From: Kitasatospora viridis
GTDB taxonomy: Bacteria > Actinomycetota > Actinomycetes > Streptomycetales > Streptomycetaceae
NCBI RefSeq assembly: GCF_007829815.1
Contig: NZ_VIWT01000004.1
Span: 434,001-498,000, forward strand
Direction: 5' to 3'
DNA: 64,000 nucleotides
Of the stretch, positions 47,225 to 55,868 are shown one piece after another. The position numbers and the translations under genes are program-made. Below the pieces are notes generated by a model. It worked only from the letters and a program-made list of their open reading frames with translations, was not told where the DNA came from and did not search any database. Each line of letters starts with the position of its first letter. Position 1 is the stretch's first letter.

Positions 47225-49162
47225 ATGCCCCGCACCTGTGCGCCTCCCAGACGCCGACTCGCCACCCTGCTGCGCGCTTGCGTGGTCGCCGCCGTCACCA
47301 CCTCCACCGCGCTCGCCACCCCGCTCGGCGTCCACGCGGCCGACGCCGGCCCGACGTTCACCACCCAGCAGGTGCGGGCCGAGGAGCGCCCCGAGGAGGT
47401 GGCCGCGCTCGGCCCCGAAGCGGCCGAGTACCTGGCCTGGCAGCGCCTGGAGCAGCGCGCCGCACTGCGCGAGGCGGCCCGCACCCGGGCCGAGGGCGGG
47501 CCGGACAACGGCTACCCGAACCCGCTCCGGGTGCACCGCCTGGAGATGCTCACCAAGACCCAGGCCGACCTCAACAAGAAGTTCGACCCCTCGGTCTTCG
47601 GCAAGTTCACCGACTACTTCCCCTCCCCCGACTACGGCGACCACATCGCACTGCTGCCCACCGGCAAGGTGCTGGTCTTCTCCTTCGAGCCGGTGGAGAC
47701 CGACCCGACCCAGGAACCCGCGCCGACCAACATCATCGGCTCGGCCAACAAGGGGCGGGCCTACCTCTGGGACCCGGCCAAGGGCACCGGGGCGGGCGCC
47801 TTCAAGGCGGTGCCGCCGCCCAACGTGGTGCTCGACGACGGCACCGGGGCCAACCGGCCGGCGCCGTTCTTCTGCGCGGGCCACTCCTTCCTGCCCAACG
47901 GCATGCTCGGCGTGTTCGGCGGGAACCTCGGCGGCAACGGCGGCACCGGGGCGAAGCTCTCGCTGGTCTTCGACCCGTGGACCGAGACCTGGACCCGCAA
48001 CCCCGACATGTCGGTCGGCCGCTGGTACCCCTCGGTGGTGACCGGCGCGGACGGCCGGCAGCTGATCATGTCCGGCCAGTCGGAGCTCGGCTGGGGCACC
48101 CCGACCCCGGTGGTCGAGCGGTTCCCGGCGAAGAACGTCGCCGTGCCGCTCGACCCCAGGCAGGCGCCGCTCGCCCCGGTGGACCGGTTCGGCGCCGACG
48201 CGCCCTTCACCACCGACTACCCGCAGCTCTTCTCGCTCAACGACGGCAAGGTCTACGCCCTCGGCCGCACCCCCAACGAGCAGTGGCTGTTCGACCCCAA
48301 GACCGAGACCCGCACCGACCTGCCGACCCGCCCGGACAACCTGGACCCCGGGGTGATGTCCCGCAACTACGGCTCGGCGGTCGCCCTGCCCGGCGGCTTC
48401 AAGGGCCCGGACTCGGTGCTGGTGCTCGGCGGCAACCGCAGCGACCCGAACACCTACCAGCTCTCCGGCGGCATGTGGACCAAGAAGAGCCCGCGCGCCT
48501 TCGGTCGCACCCAGGACGACACCCTGGTCATGCCGGACGGCAACCTGTTCACCGTCAACGGCGCCTACGACATCCGCGACTACGGCAACGGCCCGTACAA
48601 CCCGAACGCCGACCTGAAGTACCGTCAGACCGAGCAGCGCGACGCCCAGGGCAACTGGAAGCTCGGCCCGGTGCAGCGGCTGCCGCGCGGCTACCACTCC
48701 AACGCGGTGATCCTGCCGGACGGCCGGGTCATGATCACCGGCGACGAGCTCCAGCAGATCGCCAACAACCCCGACATCAAGTCGGGCATGAACGGCACCA
48801 TCGAGATCTACGAGCCCTGGTACCTGCACAGCGGCAGCCGGCCCGTGCTCGACTCGGCGCCGACCGACCCGCAGCGCTACAACCGCACCTTCACGGTGAC
48901 CAGTTCGACACCGAACCAGGTGACCCGGGCGGTGCTGCTCTCGCCGATCACCTCCACCCACTCGGTGGACACCGCCCAGCGGCACGTGGAACTGCAGATC
49001 ACCAACCGCGGCGGCAACCAGCTGACCTTGCAGACCCCGGCCACCTCGGCCGCCGCCCCGCCCGGCTACTACATGCTCTTCCTGCTGGACGCGGCCGGGG
49101 TGCCGTCCACCGCCAAGTGGGTGAAGCTGGAGCCCAAGGAGTCGGGCGGCTCACTGCCGTGA
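47225..49162 (+). CDS. Secreted galactose-oxidase-like copper radical oxidase (GlxA-like)
   Basis: A 645-residue exported oxidase. A signal peptide or anchor covers 1-~39. The Kelch-type propeller and DUF1929 C-terminal domain follow. By comparison with galactose oxidase all copper/radical residues are present: Cys217 (FFCAGHSF) and Tyr268 (GRWYPSV) for the cross-link, Tyr490-His491 (RGYHSN) and His579 (STHSVDT). It should oxidise a primary alcohol or glycan and form H2O2. Streptomyces GlxA acts in glycan deposition at hyphal tips; orthology here is uncertain. The stop is in a TGACG-GAC-CGTCA palindrome. Confidence 0.92.
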   Translation: MPRTCAPPRRRLATLLRACVVAAVTTSTALATPLGVHAADAGPTFTTQQVRAEERPEEVAALGPEAAEYLAWQRLEQRAALREAARTRAEGGPDNGYPNPLRVHRLEMLTKTQADLNKKFDPSVFGKFTDYFPSPDYGDHIALLPTGKVLVFSFEPVETDPTQEPAPTNIIGSANKGRAYLWDPAKGTGAGAFKAVPPPNVVLDDGTGANRPAPFFCAGHSFLPNGMLGVFGGNLGGNGGTGAKLSLVFDPWTETWTRNPDMSVGRWYPSVVTGADGRQLIMSGQSELGWGTPTPVVERFPAKNVAVPLDPRQAPLAPVDRFGADAPFTTDYPQLFSLNDGKVYALGRTPNEQWLFDPKTETRTDLPTRPDNLDPGVMSRNYGSAVALPGGFKGPDSVLVLGGNRSDPNTYQLSGGMWTKKSPRAFGRTQDDTLVMPDGNLFTVNGAYDIRDYGNGPYNPNADLKYRQTEQRDAQGNWKLGPVQRLPRGYHSNAVILPDGRVMITGDELQQIANNPDIKSGMNGTIEIYEPWYLHSGSRPVLDSAPTDPQRYNRTFTVTSSTPNQVTRAVLLSPITSTHSVDTAQRHVELQITNRGGNQLTLQTPATSAAAPPGYYMLFLLDAAGVPSTAKWVKLEPKESGGSLP

Positions 49163-49173
49163 CGGACCGTCAG
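49159..49173. repeat. TGACG-N3-CGTCA palindrome at the oxidase stop
   Basis: GTGACGGACCGTCAG; the exact core TGACG-GAC-CGTCA begins with the TGA stop of the copper radical oxidase (49160-49162). The convergent NUDIX gene ends at 49223. Confidence 0.85.
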
Positions 49174-49222
49174 TTCAGGCGCCGCCGGTGTCGTGGGCCG
49201 GTGGCGCCCACCCCCTCACGCC

Positions 49223-49720
49223 TCACGCCGAGGCGTAGCGCTCCAGCACGCGGCGGCAGAACGGGGCCAACTCCAGCTCCAGCGCCGCCTCGTGGGTGAA
49301 GGCGGCCAGGGCCTGACCCTCCGTCAGCACCATCCCCTCCGGCCGCACCGGCGTGCGCGCCTCGAAGACGGTCAGCAGCCGCCCGTCGCCGTGCGCGTCC
49401 ACCACCCGCCACAGCGGGCGGCACTCGACCTCCACCAGTCCGAGCTCCTCGCGCAGTTCACGCAGCACGGCCTCGGCGGGCAGCTCGCCCTCCTCCACCG
49501 CACCGCCGAACAGCGACCAGCAACCCGGGTGCGGGATCCAGGACTTGTCGTCCCGCAGGTGCAGGACGATGCCGTCCGGGCTGAGCACCAGGGCCATCGC
49601 ACCGGCCGCGGTGGCCGAGCGCGCGAGCTCGGCGTCCGCCGGGTCGAGGAAGGGCGGCGGGGCGGACGGCAGAGCGGACGACGGGAACGGCGCGGCGGGG
49701 TGCGGGTCGAGGTGTGTCAT
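49223..49720 (-). CDS. NUDIX hydrolase
   Basis: A 165-residue hydrolase acting on a nucleoside diphosphate derivative. The NUDIX box is complete: GGAVEEGELPAEAVLRELRE followed by ELGL (~71-94, Gx5Ex7REUxEExGU). The N-terminal ~25 residues are Pro/Ala-rich and probably disordered. The ATG at 49720 was chosen over a longer frame because of the fit to the fold. The substrate is not determinable. Confidence 0.9.
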   Translation of the reverse strand: MTHLDPHPAAPFPSSALPSAPPPFLDPADAELARSATAAGAMALVLSPDGIVLHLRDDKSWIPHPGCWSLFGGAVEEGELPAEAVLRELREELGLVEVECRPLWRVVDAHGDGRLLTVFEARTPVRPEGMVLTEGQALAAFTHEAALELELAPFCRRVLERYASA

Positions 49721-49886
49721 GCCGCCGCAGTCTAGTGATCTCGGCCGCCCTGACGATCTTGGACGGTCTGGTGACCTGGCCCCGCCGCGCCCGTGGCAGA
49801 CTCGCCGGCCACCCCGCCCCGCCCCGTCGCCGGCCCACATGCGCGAACTCCTCGCCCTGGCCGGTCTGAGCCCACCCCCGCGGTGC

Positions 49887-50534
49887 TCAGACCGGCCCGA
49901 TCCCCGAGTACGCCAGCGGCGGCGCGATCGCCTGCGCGTCCGCGCCCTCGCCCACCCACAGGCCGATCAGGAGCGCGGCCGTCGCCTCCAGCAGGCCCGC
50001 CCGGTCGAGGCCTCCGCCGTTGACCGGCAGGCAGCCGAGGTCGCGGACCAGCTGCCGGACGGTGGCGAGGGCCGCCGCGTCGTCACCGCAGAGCGGCACC
50101 GCGAGCGGGCGGCCGTCGAAGACCGGCGGGGTCAGGCCCCACACGCTCTCGTGGCACAGGTTGAACCCCTTGACCACGCGGGCGCCGGGCGCCGCGGCCG
50201 CGATCCGCTCGGCCGCCGACGGCCCGCCCCCGGTGGCCAGGACGAAGCCCGGCGCCACCGGGTTGGTGCAGTCGATCAGCGTCCGGCCCGGCAGGACGTC
50301 GGCCAGCACGGACGCCACCTCGACCGCCGCCGCGTACGGCACGGCCAGCAGCACGGCGTCCTCCCCGTGCCGGGCCGCGTCCCGCAGCGTCCCCGCCCGG
50401 GCGCCGATCCGCTGGGCCAGGGCCGCGGCCAGGTCGGCGTCCCGCCCGCCCACCAGCACGGCGTGCCCGGCCCGCACCCACTGAGCGCCCAGCACCCGCG
50501 CCATCGTGCCCGTCCCCGCGATCCCGATCCTCAT
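49887..50534 (-). CDS. NADPH-dependent F420 reductase-like oxidoreductase
   Basis: A 215-residue dinucleotide-binding protein: the Rossmann motif RIGIAGTGTMARVLG (~2-16), then VGGRDADLAAALA (phosphate-binding Arg, suits NADPH) and VVKGFNLCHESVWG near ~130-143, as in the NADP oxidoreductase coenzyme F420-dependent family (PF03807-type). It may reduce F420 or a relative. ATG at 50534. It is divergent from an HxlR regulator, which may control it. Confidence 0.83.
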   Translation of the reverse strand: MRIGIAGTGTMARVLGAQWVRAGHAVLVGGRDADLAAALAQRIGARAGTLRDAARHGEDAVLLAVPYAAAVEVASVLADVLPGRTLIDCTNPVAPGFVLATGGGPSAAERIAAAAPGARVVKGFNLCHESVWGLTPPVFDGRPLAVPLCGDDAAALATVRQLVRDLGCLPVNGGGLDRAGLLEATAALLIGLWVGEGADAQAIAPPLAYSGIGPV

Positions 50535-50610
50535 CGGCCCCGCCTCCTCGTGGTGGTCCGTCAGTCGAACGAGGACGACAGTAGGCAGCCGCTCGGGCAC
50601 CATCTGGTAA

Positions 50611-51033
50611 GTGACCACTGATCAGGGCTTCGTCGCCGACTGCCGCGCCCGGCTCGCTTTCGACCTGCTCGCCAACACCTGGAACGCGGTGGTGCTGTGG
50701 ACGCTGCGCGGCGGGCCCGCGCGGCCCGGTGAACTGCGCGGGCGGATCGGCGGGATCAGCCCCAAGGTGCTCACCGAGACGCTGCGCCGGCTCCAGTTCA
50801 ACGGCCTGGTGGAGCGCCGCGCCCACCCCGGGTCGCCGCCGCACGTCGAGTACTCCCTCACCGTGCTGGGGCGGACCCTGCTGGAGCCGATCGAGGCGTT
50901 CGGCCTCTGGGCCTTCGAGCACGGCGACGACGTGCTGGCGGCCCGGGAGCAGGCGGAGACGGACGGGTCGCAGGAGCATCAGCTGCGCGCACCCGGGGTC
51001 GGCTTGTCCCCTGACCAGACGATGTCGGAGTAG
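50611..51033 (+). CDS. HxlR-family winged-helix regulator
   Basis: A 140-residue HxlR protein: an N-terminal Cys (ADCRARLAFDLLANTWNAVVLWTLRGG, in parts ~9-35), GELRGRIGGISPKVLTETLRRLQFNGLVER (~41-70) and the wing HVEYSLTVLG. The C-terminal ~25 residues are poorly conserved. The GTG at 50611 lies in GGTAAGTG with no clear ribosome binding site, so it may be leaderless. The divergent NADPH oxidoreductase is the likely target. Confidence 0.9.
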   Translation: MTTDQGFVADCRARLAFDLLANTWNAVVLWTLRGGPARPGELRGRIGGISPKVLTETLRRLQFNGLVERRAHPGSPPHVEYSLTVLGRTLLEPIEAFGLWAFEHGDDVLAAREQAETDGSQEHQLRAPGVGLSPDQTMSE

Positions 51034-51046
51034 TCCGCGTCCATGT

Positions 51047-51637
51047 TCACCACCTCTCCGCGACGTCGGTGGCCTGGATCGCGACGAGCCGCTGGCGGAT
51101 CTCCACCACGCTCGCCCTGCTGTGGCGGGCCGTGCCCCACAGCCGCAGCACCTGGCCGTCGTGCAGCCGCAGCACGACCACCGAGACGCCGGCCGCGTCC
51201 GGCACGTCGGTCTCGGTACCGCTGCCGACCGTGATCTGCCTGACCTCCCGCCAGGAGATCCGCCGCACGCCGCCCATCGAGCGGTCGACGAGTCCGTCCC
51301 GGTCGGCGACCACGCCGAGCCGGGAGCCCCGGCGGCACACCGCCACCGAGCCGGCCACGACGACGGCGCACAGCGCCTTCGCCTCCACCGGCGCAACCGC
51401 GACGCCGGCCGCCGACGTCCCTAGGGACGCCAGGCCGCCGACCACCGAGAGCAGCCGCTGGTACTTCGGGTAGGCCTTCACCGGCCTCGCCGGGACGGGC
51501 TTGGTCAGGACCGGCTTGGTCAGGACCGGCTCGGCCAGGGCCGGTCTGGTCAGAACCGGTCTGGCCGGGGTGGGTCTCGCCGGCACCGGCTTCGGCCGAC
51601 CCCGCCGGCCCCCGGACTGGATCACGCTGACGTTCAT
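51047..51637 (-). CDS. Membrane protein with PH-like domain and proline-rich repeats
   Basis: A 196-residue protein. The N-terminal ~60 residues carry repeats of the form K/RPVLTKPVPARP, coded by repeated DNA (51495-51560). One or two hydrophobic segments follow (LLSVVGGLASLGTSAAGVAV, ALCAVVVAGSVAV, ~62-105). The C-terminal ~90 residues look like a bacterial PH domain (GLVDRSMGGVRRISWREVRQITVGSG, in parts; VVVLRLHDGQVLRLWGTA). The ATG at 51637 was chosen because the repeats follow. Divergent from the XRE-NACHT gene. Role unknown, possibly sensing at the membrane. Confidence 0.75.
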   Translation of the reverse strand: MNVSVIQSGGRRGRPKPVPARPTPARPVLTRPALAEPVLTKPVLTKPVPARPVKAYPKYQRLLSVVGGLASLGTSAAGVAVAPVEAKALCAVVVAGSVAVCRRGSRLGVVADRDGLVDRSMGGVRRISWREVRQITVGSGTETDVPDAAGVSVVVLRLHDGQVLRLWGTARHSRASVVEIRQRLVAIQATDVAERW

Positions 51638-51711
51638 GATCACTCCTCGACTGAACTGCGGCGACCCGGTCGTCCGGGCAGTGGCGCCAGGTGCGGCCGC
51701 CACCGCTCACA

Positions 51712-51743
51712 CTGACGTTCCGGCAGGTCAGCCACCACGTCAG
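51712..51743. promoter_or_regulatory. Inverted CTGACGT/ACGTCAG arms before the NACHT gene
   Basis: CTGACGT (51712-51718) and ACGTCAG (51737-51743) form a 7-base dyad with an 18-base centre in the region between the PH-like and XRE-NACHT genes. It could be the binding site of the XRE domain. The half-site is the same as in the recurring stop-codon palindrome. Confidence 0.4.
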
Positions 51744-51835
51744 GAACCCGCCAGATGCGGCGGGCGGCCCGTCGGAGGCCGCCGGTAAGGTGATCGCACC
51801 GTGGAGCAGGTCCGTGATGGGAGTGGTTCGTCGAA

Positions 51836-54193
51836 GTGAGCAGCAGGTTCGGTCCCATGGTCCGCGGGTTGCGAGCAGCTGCGGGGTTGACGCAGGAGCA
51901 GTTGGCCGAGCTGGCCGGGCTGGGGGTGCGCACCGTCCAGCGGCTGGAGACCGGCAAACCCACGGACGCCCGGCTGGCGACGGTGAAGCAGGCCGCCCAC
52001 GCCCTGGCCGACTGCCTGGGCCGCGACCGCGACGAGGTGTGGCGCGAGCTGCTGGCCGCGCACGACGACAGCGGGCCGAGCGCGGCGGTCGACGCTGCCC
52101 CCAGCGCCCCAGGCGGCGGTGCCCCGAGTCCGGCAGCCGCGCCGGTCGTGCAGGCCGCGCCGGTCGCTCTCGCCGGGCCCCGCGGCCCGCTGGCGGGCGG
52201 TGACCTGGCCCGGACCGCCGAGTCGCTGGCGCGCAACCTGCACGGCCGCTGGCTGCGCGAGGAGGAGCGGCGCCGGATCCACGACCCGTTCCCACTGCCC
52301 GTCAGATGGCGCTCCGCCCCCGCCGACCTGCTGGACCACCAGGACGGCGGCGACGCCGCGGCCGCCGGAGCGGGCCTGGACCGGATCGCCGACGTCCACC
52401 GCCAGGTGCCGTCCGGGCGGCTCGTGGTGCTCGGCCGGGCGGGGTCCGGCAAGACCGTCGTGGTGATCCGGTTCGTCCTCGACTACCTGGCCGCCCGCAC
52501 CGGCGACGACCCCGTGCCCGTGATCTTCAGCATCGGCTCGTGGGACCCGACCGCCACCGCGCTGCGCGACTGGCTCGTGGACCGGCTGCTGCGCGACCAC
52601 CCGAACCTCGCCGCGCGCGCCCTCGACGGCTCGACACTGGCCGCCGCCCTGGTCGACACCGGCTGGATCCTGCCGGTGCTCGACGGCTTCGACGAGATCG
52701 CCGCCGGACTCCACGAGGCCGCCCTGAGCGAACTCAACGAGACGTCACTCCCCCTGCTGCTGACCAGCCGCACCGAGCAGTTCGCCACCGCCACCAGGAC
52801 CCACCTGCTCAGGAAGGCCGCCGGCATCGAACTGGCCGACCTGACCACCGGCGACCTCGCGCACTACCTGCCCCGCACCGCCCGGCCGGAGGCGCCGGAC
52901 GGAGGCACCTCGACCGTCTGGGACCCGGTACTGGACGAACTGCGCCACCGGCCCGACAGTGCGGCCAGCACCCGGCTCACCGCCGTGCTGCGCACCCCGC
53001 TGATGGTGCTGCTCGCCCGGACCCGGTACAGCGACACCCCCGGGCAGGACCCGGCCGTGCTGCTGGACGCCGCCCGCTTCCCGACACCGCACGCCCTTGA
53101 GGAGCACCTGCTCGCCGGCTTCGTCCCCACCGTCTACCGTCCGCGCCCACCGGACCGGTCCGACGCCGGCTCCGGGCGCCCGCCCCGCCGTTGGGACGCC
53201 CGGCGCGCCCGGCGGTACCTCGGCCACCTCGCCCGGGTCGACCACCAGGACCTGGCCTGGTGGCAGCTCTGCGACATCCTGCCGCTGCGCACCCGCATGC
53301 TCGTCATCGTGCTCGCCTGCACGGTGGGCGTCACGCTGTGCCTCGCGGTCCCGGGAGCGGTGGTGAGCGCGCTGTCCGCGGCCGACCTGATCGGACTGCG
53401 CACCAGCCTGCGGATCGGGCTCACGGCCGCCGGCCCGCTGACCGGTTTGGTCCTCGCACTGGCCTACGGGTTCGCCGTCACCCTCGGCAAGGTGTCCTTC
53501 GCCCCCTCCCGCAGCCTGCTGCGCCTGCCCGGCCGCGGCCGTCCGGTGGGCGGCGCCCCCGCCCACCGGCTGCGCACCGTTGCCTTCACCGGTCTGCTGC
53601 TCGGCGGTACCACCGGTGCGCTCTACGGCTCCGCCGGCACCCTGCTGCACGCGTTCGTCCAGCCCAAGGTCCACGGGGTGCCGATCCGTACATCCGTGGT
53701 CGAGCCACTGGTCTCCGACACGCTGCTCTACGGGGTGGTCTACGCCCTGACGAGCTGTCTGGCGCTCGGGCTCATGTCCGCGCTGCAAGCACCGGTCGAC
53801 CTGGACCGTGCCGCCGCCCCGGCGGACCTGCTGGCAGTCAACCGCAGCGTGGTCACCCACCAGGCCCTGGTCGTCGCACCGGTGCTCACCGCGACGCTGA
53901 CCGTCGGCCTGCACGTGCGGGGCTGGCTCGGCATGCCAATGACGGACTGGCAGTACCTGGACATGGCGGCCAACATCGGCCTGACAGCGACGCTCTGCTA
54001 CTCGCTGGTCTTCACCGCCTGGGGCCAGTGGTTGATCTTCGTCCGGATCTGGCTCCCGTTGACCGGGCGCCTCCCCTGGGCGACCGTGGCCTTCCTCGAC
54101 GACGCCCACCGCCGGGGCGTGCTGCGCCAGGTCGGCGCCGTCCACCAGTTCCGCCACGCCCGGCTCCAGCACCACCTGGCCGAGCCGGGCTGA
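51836..54193 (+). CDS. XRE-NACHT NTPase with C-terminal membrane domain
   Basis: A 785-residue STAND-type protein. An XRE helix-turn-helix lies at ~8-62 (LRAAAGLTQEQLAELAGLG, VRTVQRLETG). A Pro/Ala linker leads to a NACHT NTPase: Walker A GRAGSGKTV (200-208), Walker B LPVLDGFDEIA (279-289) and the sensor SR at 311-312. After a helical segment, residues ~480-760 have six to eight hydrophobic helices. NACHT proteins in bacteria can act in anti-phage defence; this XRE/membrane version could alternatively be a membrane-linked regulator. The GTG at 51836 lacks a strong ribosome binding site. Its end converges on the HAD gene. Confidence 0.87.
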   Translation: MSSRFGPMVRGLRAAAGLTQEQLAELAGLGVRTVQRLETGKPTDARLATVKQAAHALADCLGRDRDEVWRELLAAHDDSGPSAAVDAAPSAPGGGAPSPAAAPVVQAAPVALAGPRGPLAGGDLARTAESLARNLHGRWLREEERRRIHDPFPLPVRWRSAPADLLDHQDGGDAAAAGAGLDRIADVHRQVPSGRLVVLGRAGSGKTVVVIRFVLDYLAARTGDDPVPVIFSIGSWDPTATALRDWLVDRLLRDHPNLAARALDGSTLAAALVDTGWILPVLDGFDEIAAGLHEAALSELNETSLPLLLTSRTEQFATATRTHLLRKAAGIELADLTTGDLAHYLPRTARPEAPDGGTSTVWDPVLDELRHRPDSAASTRLTAVLRTPLMVLLARTRYSDTPGQDPAVLLDAARFPTPHALEEHLLAGFVPTVYRPRPPDRSDAGSGRPPRRWDARRARRYLGHLARVDHQDLAWWQLCDILPLRTRMLVIVLACTVGVTLCLAVPGAVVSALSAADLIGLRTSLRIGLTAAGPLTGLVLALAYGFAVTLGKVSFAPSRSLLRLPGRGRPVGGAPAHRLRTVAFTGLLLGGTTGALYGSAGTLLHAFVQPKVHGVPIRTSVVEPLVSDTLLYGVVYALTSCLALGLMSALQAPVDLDRAAAPADLLAVNRSVVTHQALVVAPVLTATLTVGLHVRGWLGMPMTDWQYLDMAANIGLTATLCYSLVFTAWGQWLIFVRIWLPLTGRLPWATVAFLDDAHRRGVLRQVGAVHQFRHARLQHHLAEPG

Positions 54194-54198
54194 CCTGG

Positions 54199-54213
54199 CT
54201 GACCCGGGGTCAG
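54199..54213. repeat. CTGACC-CGG-GGTCAG palindrome, variant
   Basis: A perfect 15-base palindrome of the same architecture, with C/G instead of G/C at the inner pair, just after the NACHT stop. It includes the HAD stop codon (54210-54212 on the other strand). Confidence 0.6.
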
Positions 54214-54905
54214 GAAGGGAGCAGGTCCAACAGCGGCGAGAGCGCGGCCGGCCGCTCGGCCACCGGCAGGTGCGGGACCTGGTGGAAGGCGCAGCCCAGG
54301 GCGGTGGCGCCGCCGTCGGCCTCCAGGTGGTCGCCGACCATCAGCACGTCCTGCGGGGCCAGGCCCAGCGCCTCGCAGCCGGCCAGGAAGATCCGCGGAT
54401 CCGGCTTCTGGGCGCCGAGCTCGTAGGAGAGCAGGTAGGCGTCGACCAGCGGGTCGAGCCCGTGCTCGCGGAAGACGGGGCGCAGGTCCCAGCCGATGTT
54501 GCTGACCACGGCCACCGGGATCCCGCGCCGCCGCAGCTCACGCAGCGTCGGCCCGGCGTCCGGGTACGGGGCCCAGGCGCTCGGGCTCATGTGACGGTCG
54601 TACAGGTGCTCGGCCGACACCCCGTCAGGCAGCTCCGCCGCCCTGGTCAGCCCGGTGTACGCGGCGCGGTGCAGCTCGGGGGTCAGGTCCCTGGTGTCCA
54701 CCAGCTCCTGGAGCCCCGCCGGCACCTCGCTCGGCGCCACACCGCCCGGCAGCGCGCCGAACCACTCCAGCCGGCGCACCAGCCCGGCCCGCTCCGCGGC
54801 GCCCAGCACCTGCCCGGCATCCGCCAGCACGCCGTCGAGCCACTCCGCAGTCGACTCGACCCGGAACAGCGTGCCGGAGAAGTCGAACATCACACCCTTC
54901 AACAT
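54210..54905 (-). CDS. HAD-superfamily hydrolase
   Basis: A 231-residue HAD-fold phosphatase. Motif I is VMFDFSGTL (~6-14): the nucleophile Asp8 is present, but the second acidic residue is Ser10, as in some dehalogenase-like HADs, so general acid/base action is altered. Motif II is VVSNIG (~132-137), and motifs III/IV are GAQKPDPRIF (Lys) and VLMVGDHLEAD (~188-198). The cap domain lies between ~15 and ~95. Substrate unknown. The ATG at 54905 is the natural start. Confidence 0.88.
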   Translation of the reverse strand: MLKGVMFDFSGTLFRVESTAEWLDGVLADAGQVLGAAERAGLVRRLEWFGALPGGVAPSEVPAGLQELVDTRDLTPELHRAAYTGLTRAAELPDGVSAEHLYDRHMSPSAWAPYPDAGPTLRELRRRGIPVAVVSNIGWDLRPVFREHGLDPLVDAYLLSYELGAQKPDPRIFLAGCEALGLAPQDVLMVGDHLEADGGATALGCAFHQVPHLPVAERPAALSPLLDLLPS

Positions 54906-54959
54906 GCCGCCGAGCCTACGGCAGCGCGCCGCCCGGCAGTGAGCCGATCCCCAGGCTCC

Positions 54960-55241
54960 TCAGGACTGTTCCCAGCGGACCCGGCGCAGCCCGTCCAGCA
55001 GGTACTGCGCCTCCTCCCGCCGCCTCGGGTCGGTCGCGGCGATGTCCGCCAGCTCCCCGAGCAGGCGCTCGCGGTCGGGCCCGGACAGGTCGCGCAGCGA
55101 CCGCACGATCTGGGGGAAGAGGTGCTCCAGGTTCGCGAAGTCGATCGAGACCAGGATCGCCTGACGCACCTTCTGGTAGTCCGTCGGCTCCGGGCCGTCG
55201 GGAGCCCGCCGCCTGCGCCAGTTGTCGAACACCCGCCACAC
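54960..55241 (-). CDS. Small hypothetical helical protein
   Basis: A 93-residue predicted all-helical protein with charged and hydrophobic residues alternating (TDYQKVRQAILVSIDFANLEHLFPQ, in parts; LLGELADIAATDPRRREEAQYLLDGL). No known motif. The GTG at 55241 is used; an internal GTG three codons later is possible. Divergent from the P-loop kinase. Function unknown. Confidence 0.65.
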   Translation of the reverse strand: MWRVFDNWRRRRAPDGPEPTDYQKVRQAILVSIDFANLEHLFPQIVRSLRDLSGPDRERLLGELADIAATDPRRREEAQYLLDGLRRVRWEQS

Positions 55242-55269
55242 CCTACGCCGTGCCCGCTACCCTGATCGA

Positions 55270-55818
55270 ATGCTCACGGTCCTGGTCAACGGCCTCCCCG
55301 GTTCGGGGAAGACGACGCTCGCCCGGGCCCTGGCGGCCGAGCTGGGCCTGCCGCTGTTCAGCAAGGACGCGATCAAGGAGACCCTGGCGGACACCCTCGC
55401 GGGCCTGCGGGCCCCGGACTGCTCGGACCAGGAGTGGAGCCGGATCCTCGGCGTGGCCGCCGGCGAATCGCTCTGGACCCTGCTCGCCGACGCCCGGGGC
55501 AGCGCCGTACTGGAGAGCCCCTGGCTGGCCGACCTGCGCCCGATCGTGCTGGCCGGCCTCCACCGGGCCGGGGTGACCCAACCTCAGGAAGTCTGGTGCG
55601 AGGTCCCGCTGGCCACCGCCCGCCGCCGCTTCGCCGACCGTACGGCCGACCGGCACCCCATCCACCCCGAACGCCCCGCCGGCTTCGCCGGCCACTGGAA
55701 CACCTGGTCCCGCAACGCCGAACCCCTCGCCCTGGGCACCCTCCACCGCGTGGACACCACTGTGCCGGTCGACGTCCCGGCCCTGGCCGCCCTCCTGACG
55801 GCCACTCGGGCCGAGTAG
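55270..55818 (+). CDS. P-loop ATP-binding kinase-like protein (zeta/AAA_33 type)
   Basis: A 182-residue nucleoside-kinase-fold protein. The Walker A motif is VNGLPGSGKTTLAR (~5-18), followed by LFSKDAIKETLAD, as in AAA_33, zeta-toxin and chloramphenicol-phosphotransferase-like kinases. The arginine-rich RRRFADRTADRH (~119-130) could be the lid. The phosphate acceptor is unknown. A zeta-toxin function is not implied, since no antitoxin gene is adjacent. The ATG at 55270 is well placed. The next gene starts 50 bases later on the same strand. Confidence 0.85.
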   Translation: MLTVLVNGLPGSGKTTLARALAAELGLPLFSKDAIKETLADTLAGLRAPDCSDQEWSRILGVAAGESLWTLLADARGSAVLESPWLADLRPIVLAGLHRAGVTQPQEVWCEVPLATARRRFADRTADRHPIHPERPAGFAGHWNTWSRNAEPLALGTLHRVDTTVPVDVPALAALLTATRAE

Positions 55819-55868
55819 CCGAGGCCGCCCAGCTCCGCCACACACCCGACGATCGATCAGGAGCAATC

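Noticed and set aside
55270..55818. Zeta-toxin of a toxin-antitoxin pair
   Set aside because: Fold is similar, but no epsilon-type antitoxin is adjacent and the small divergent gene does not resemble one.
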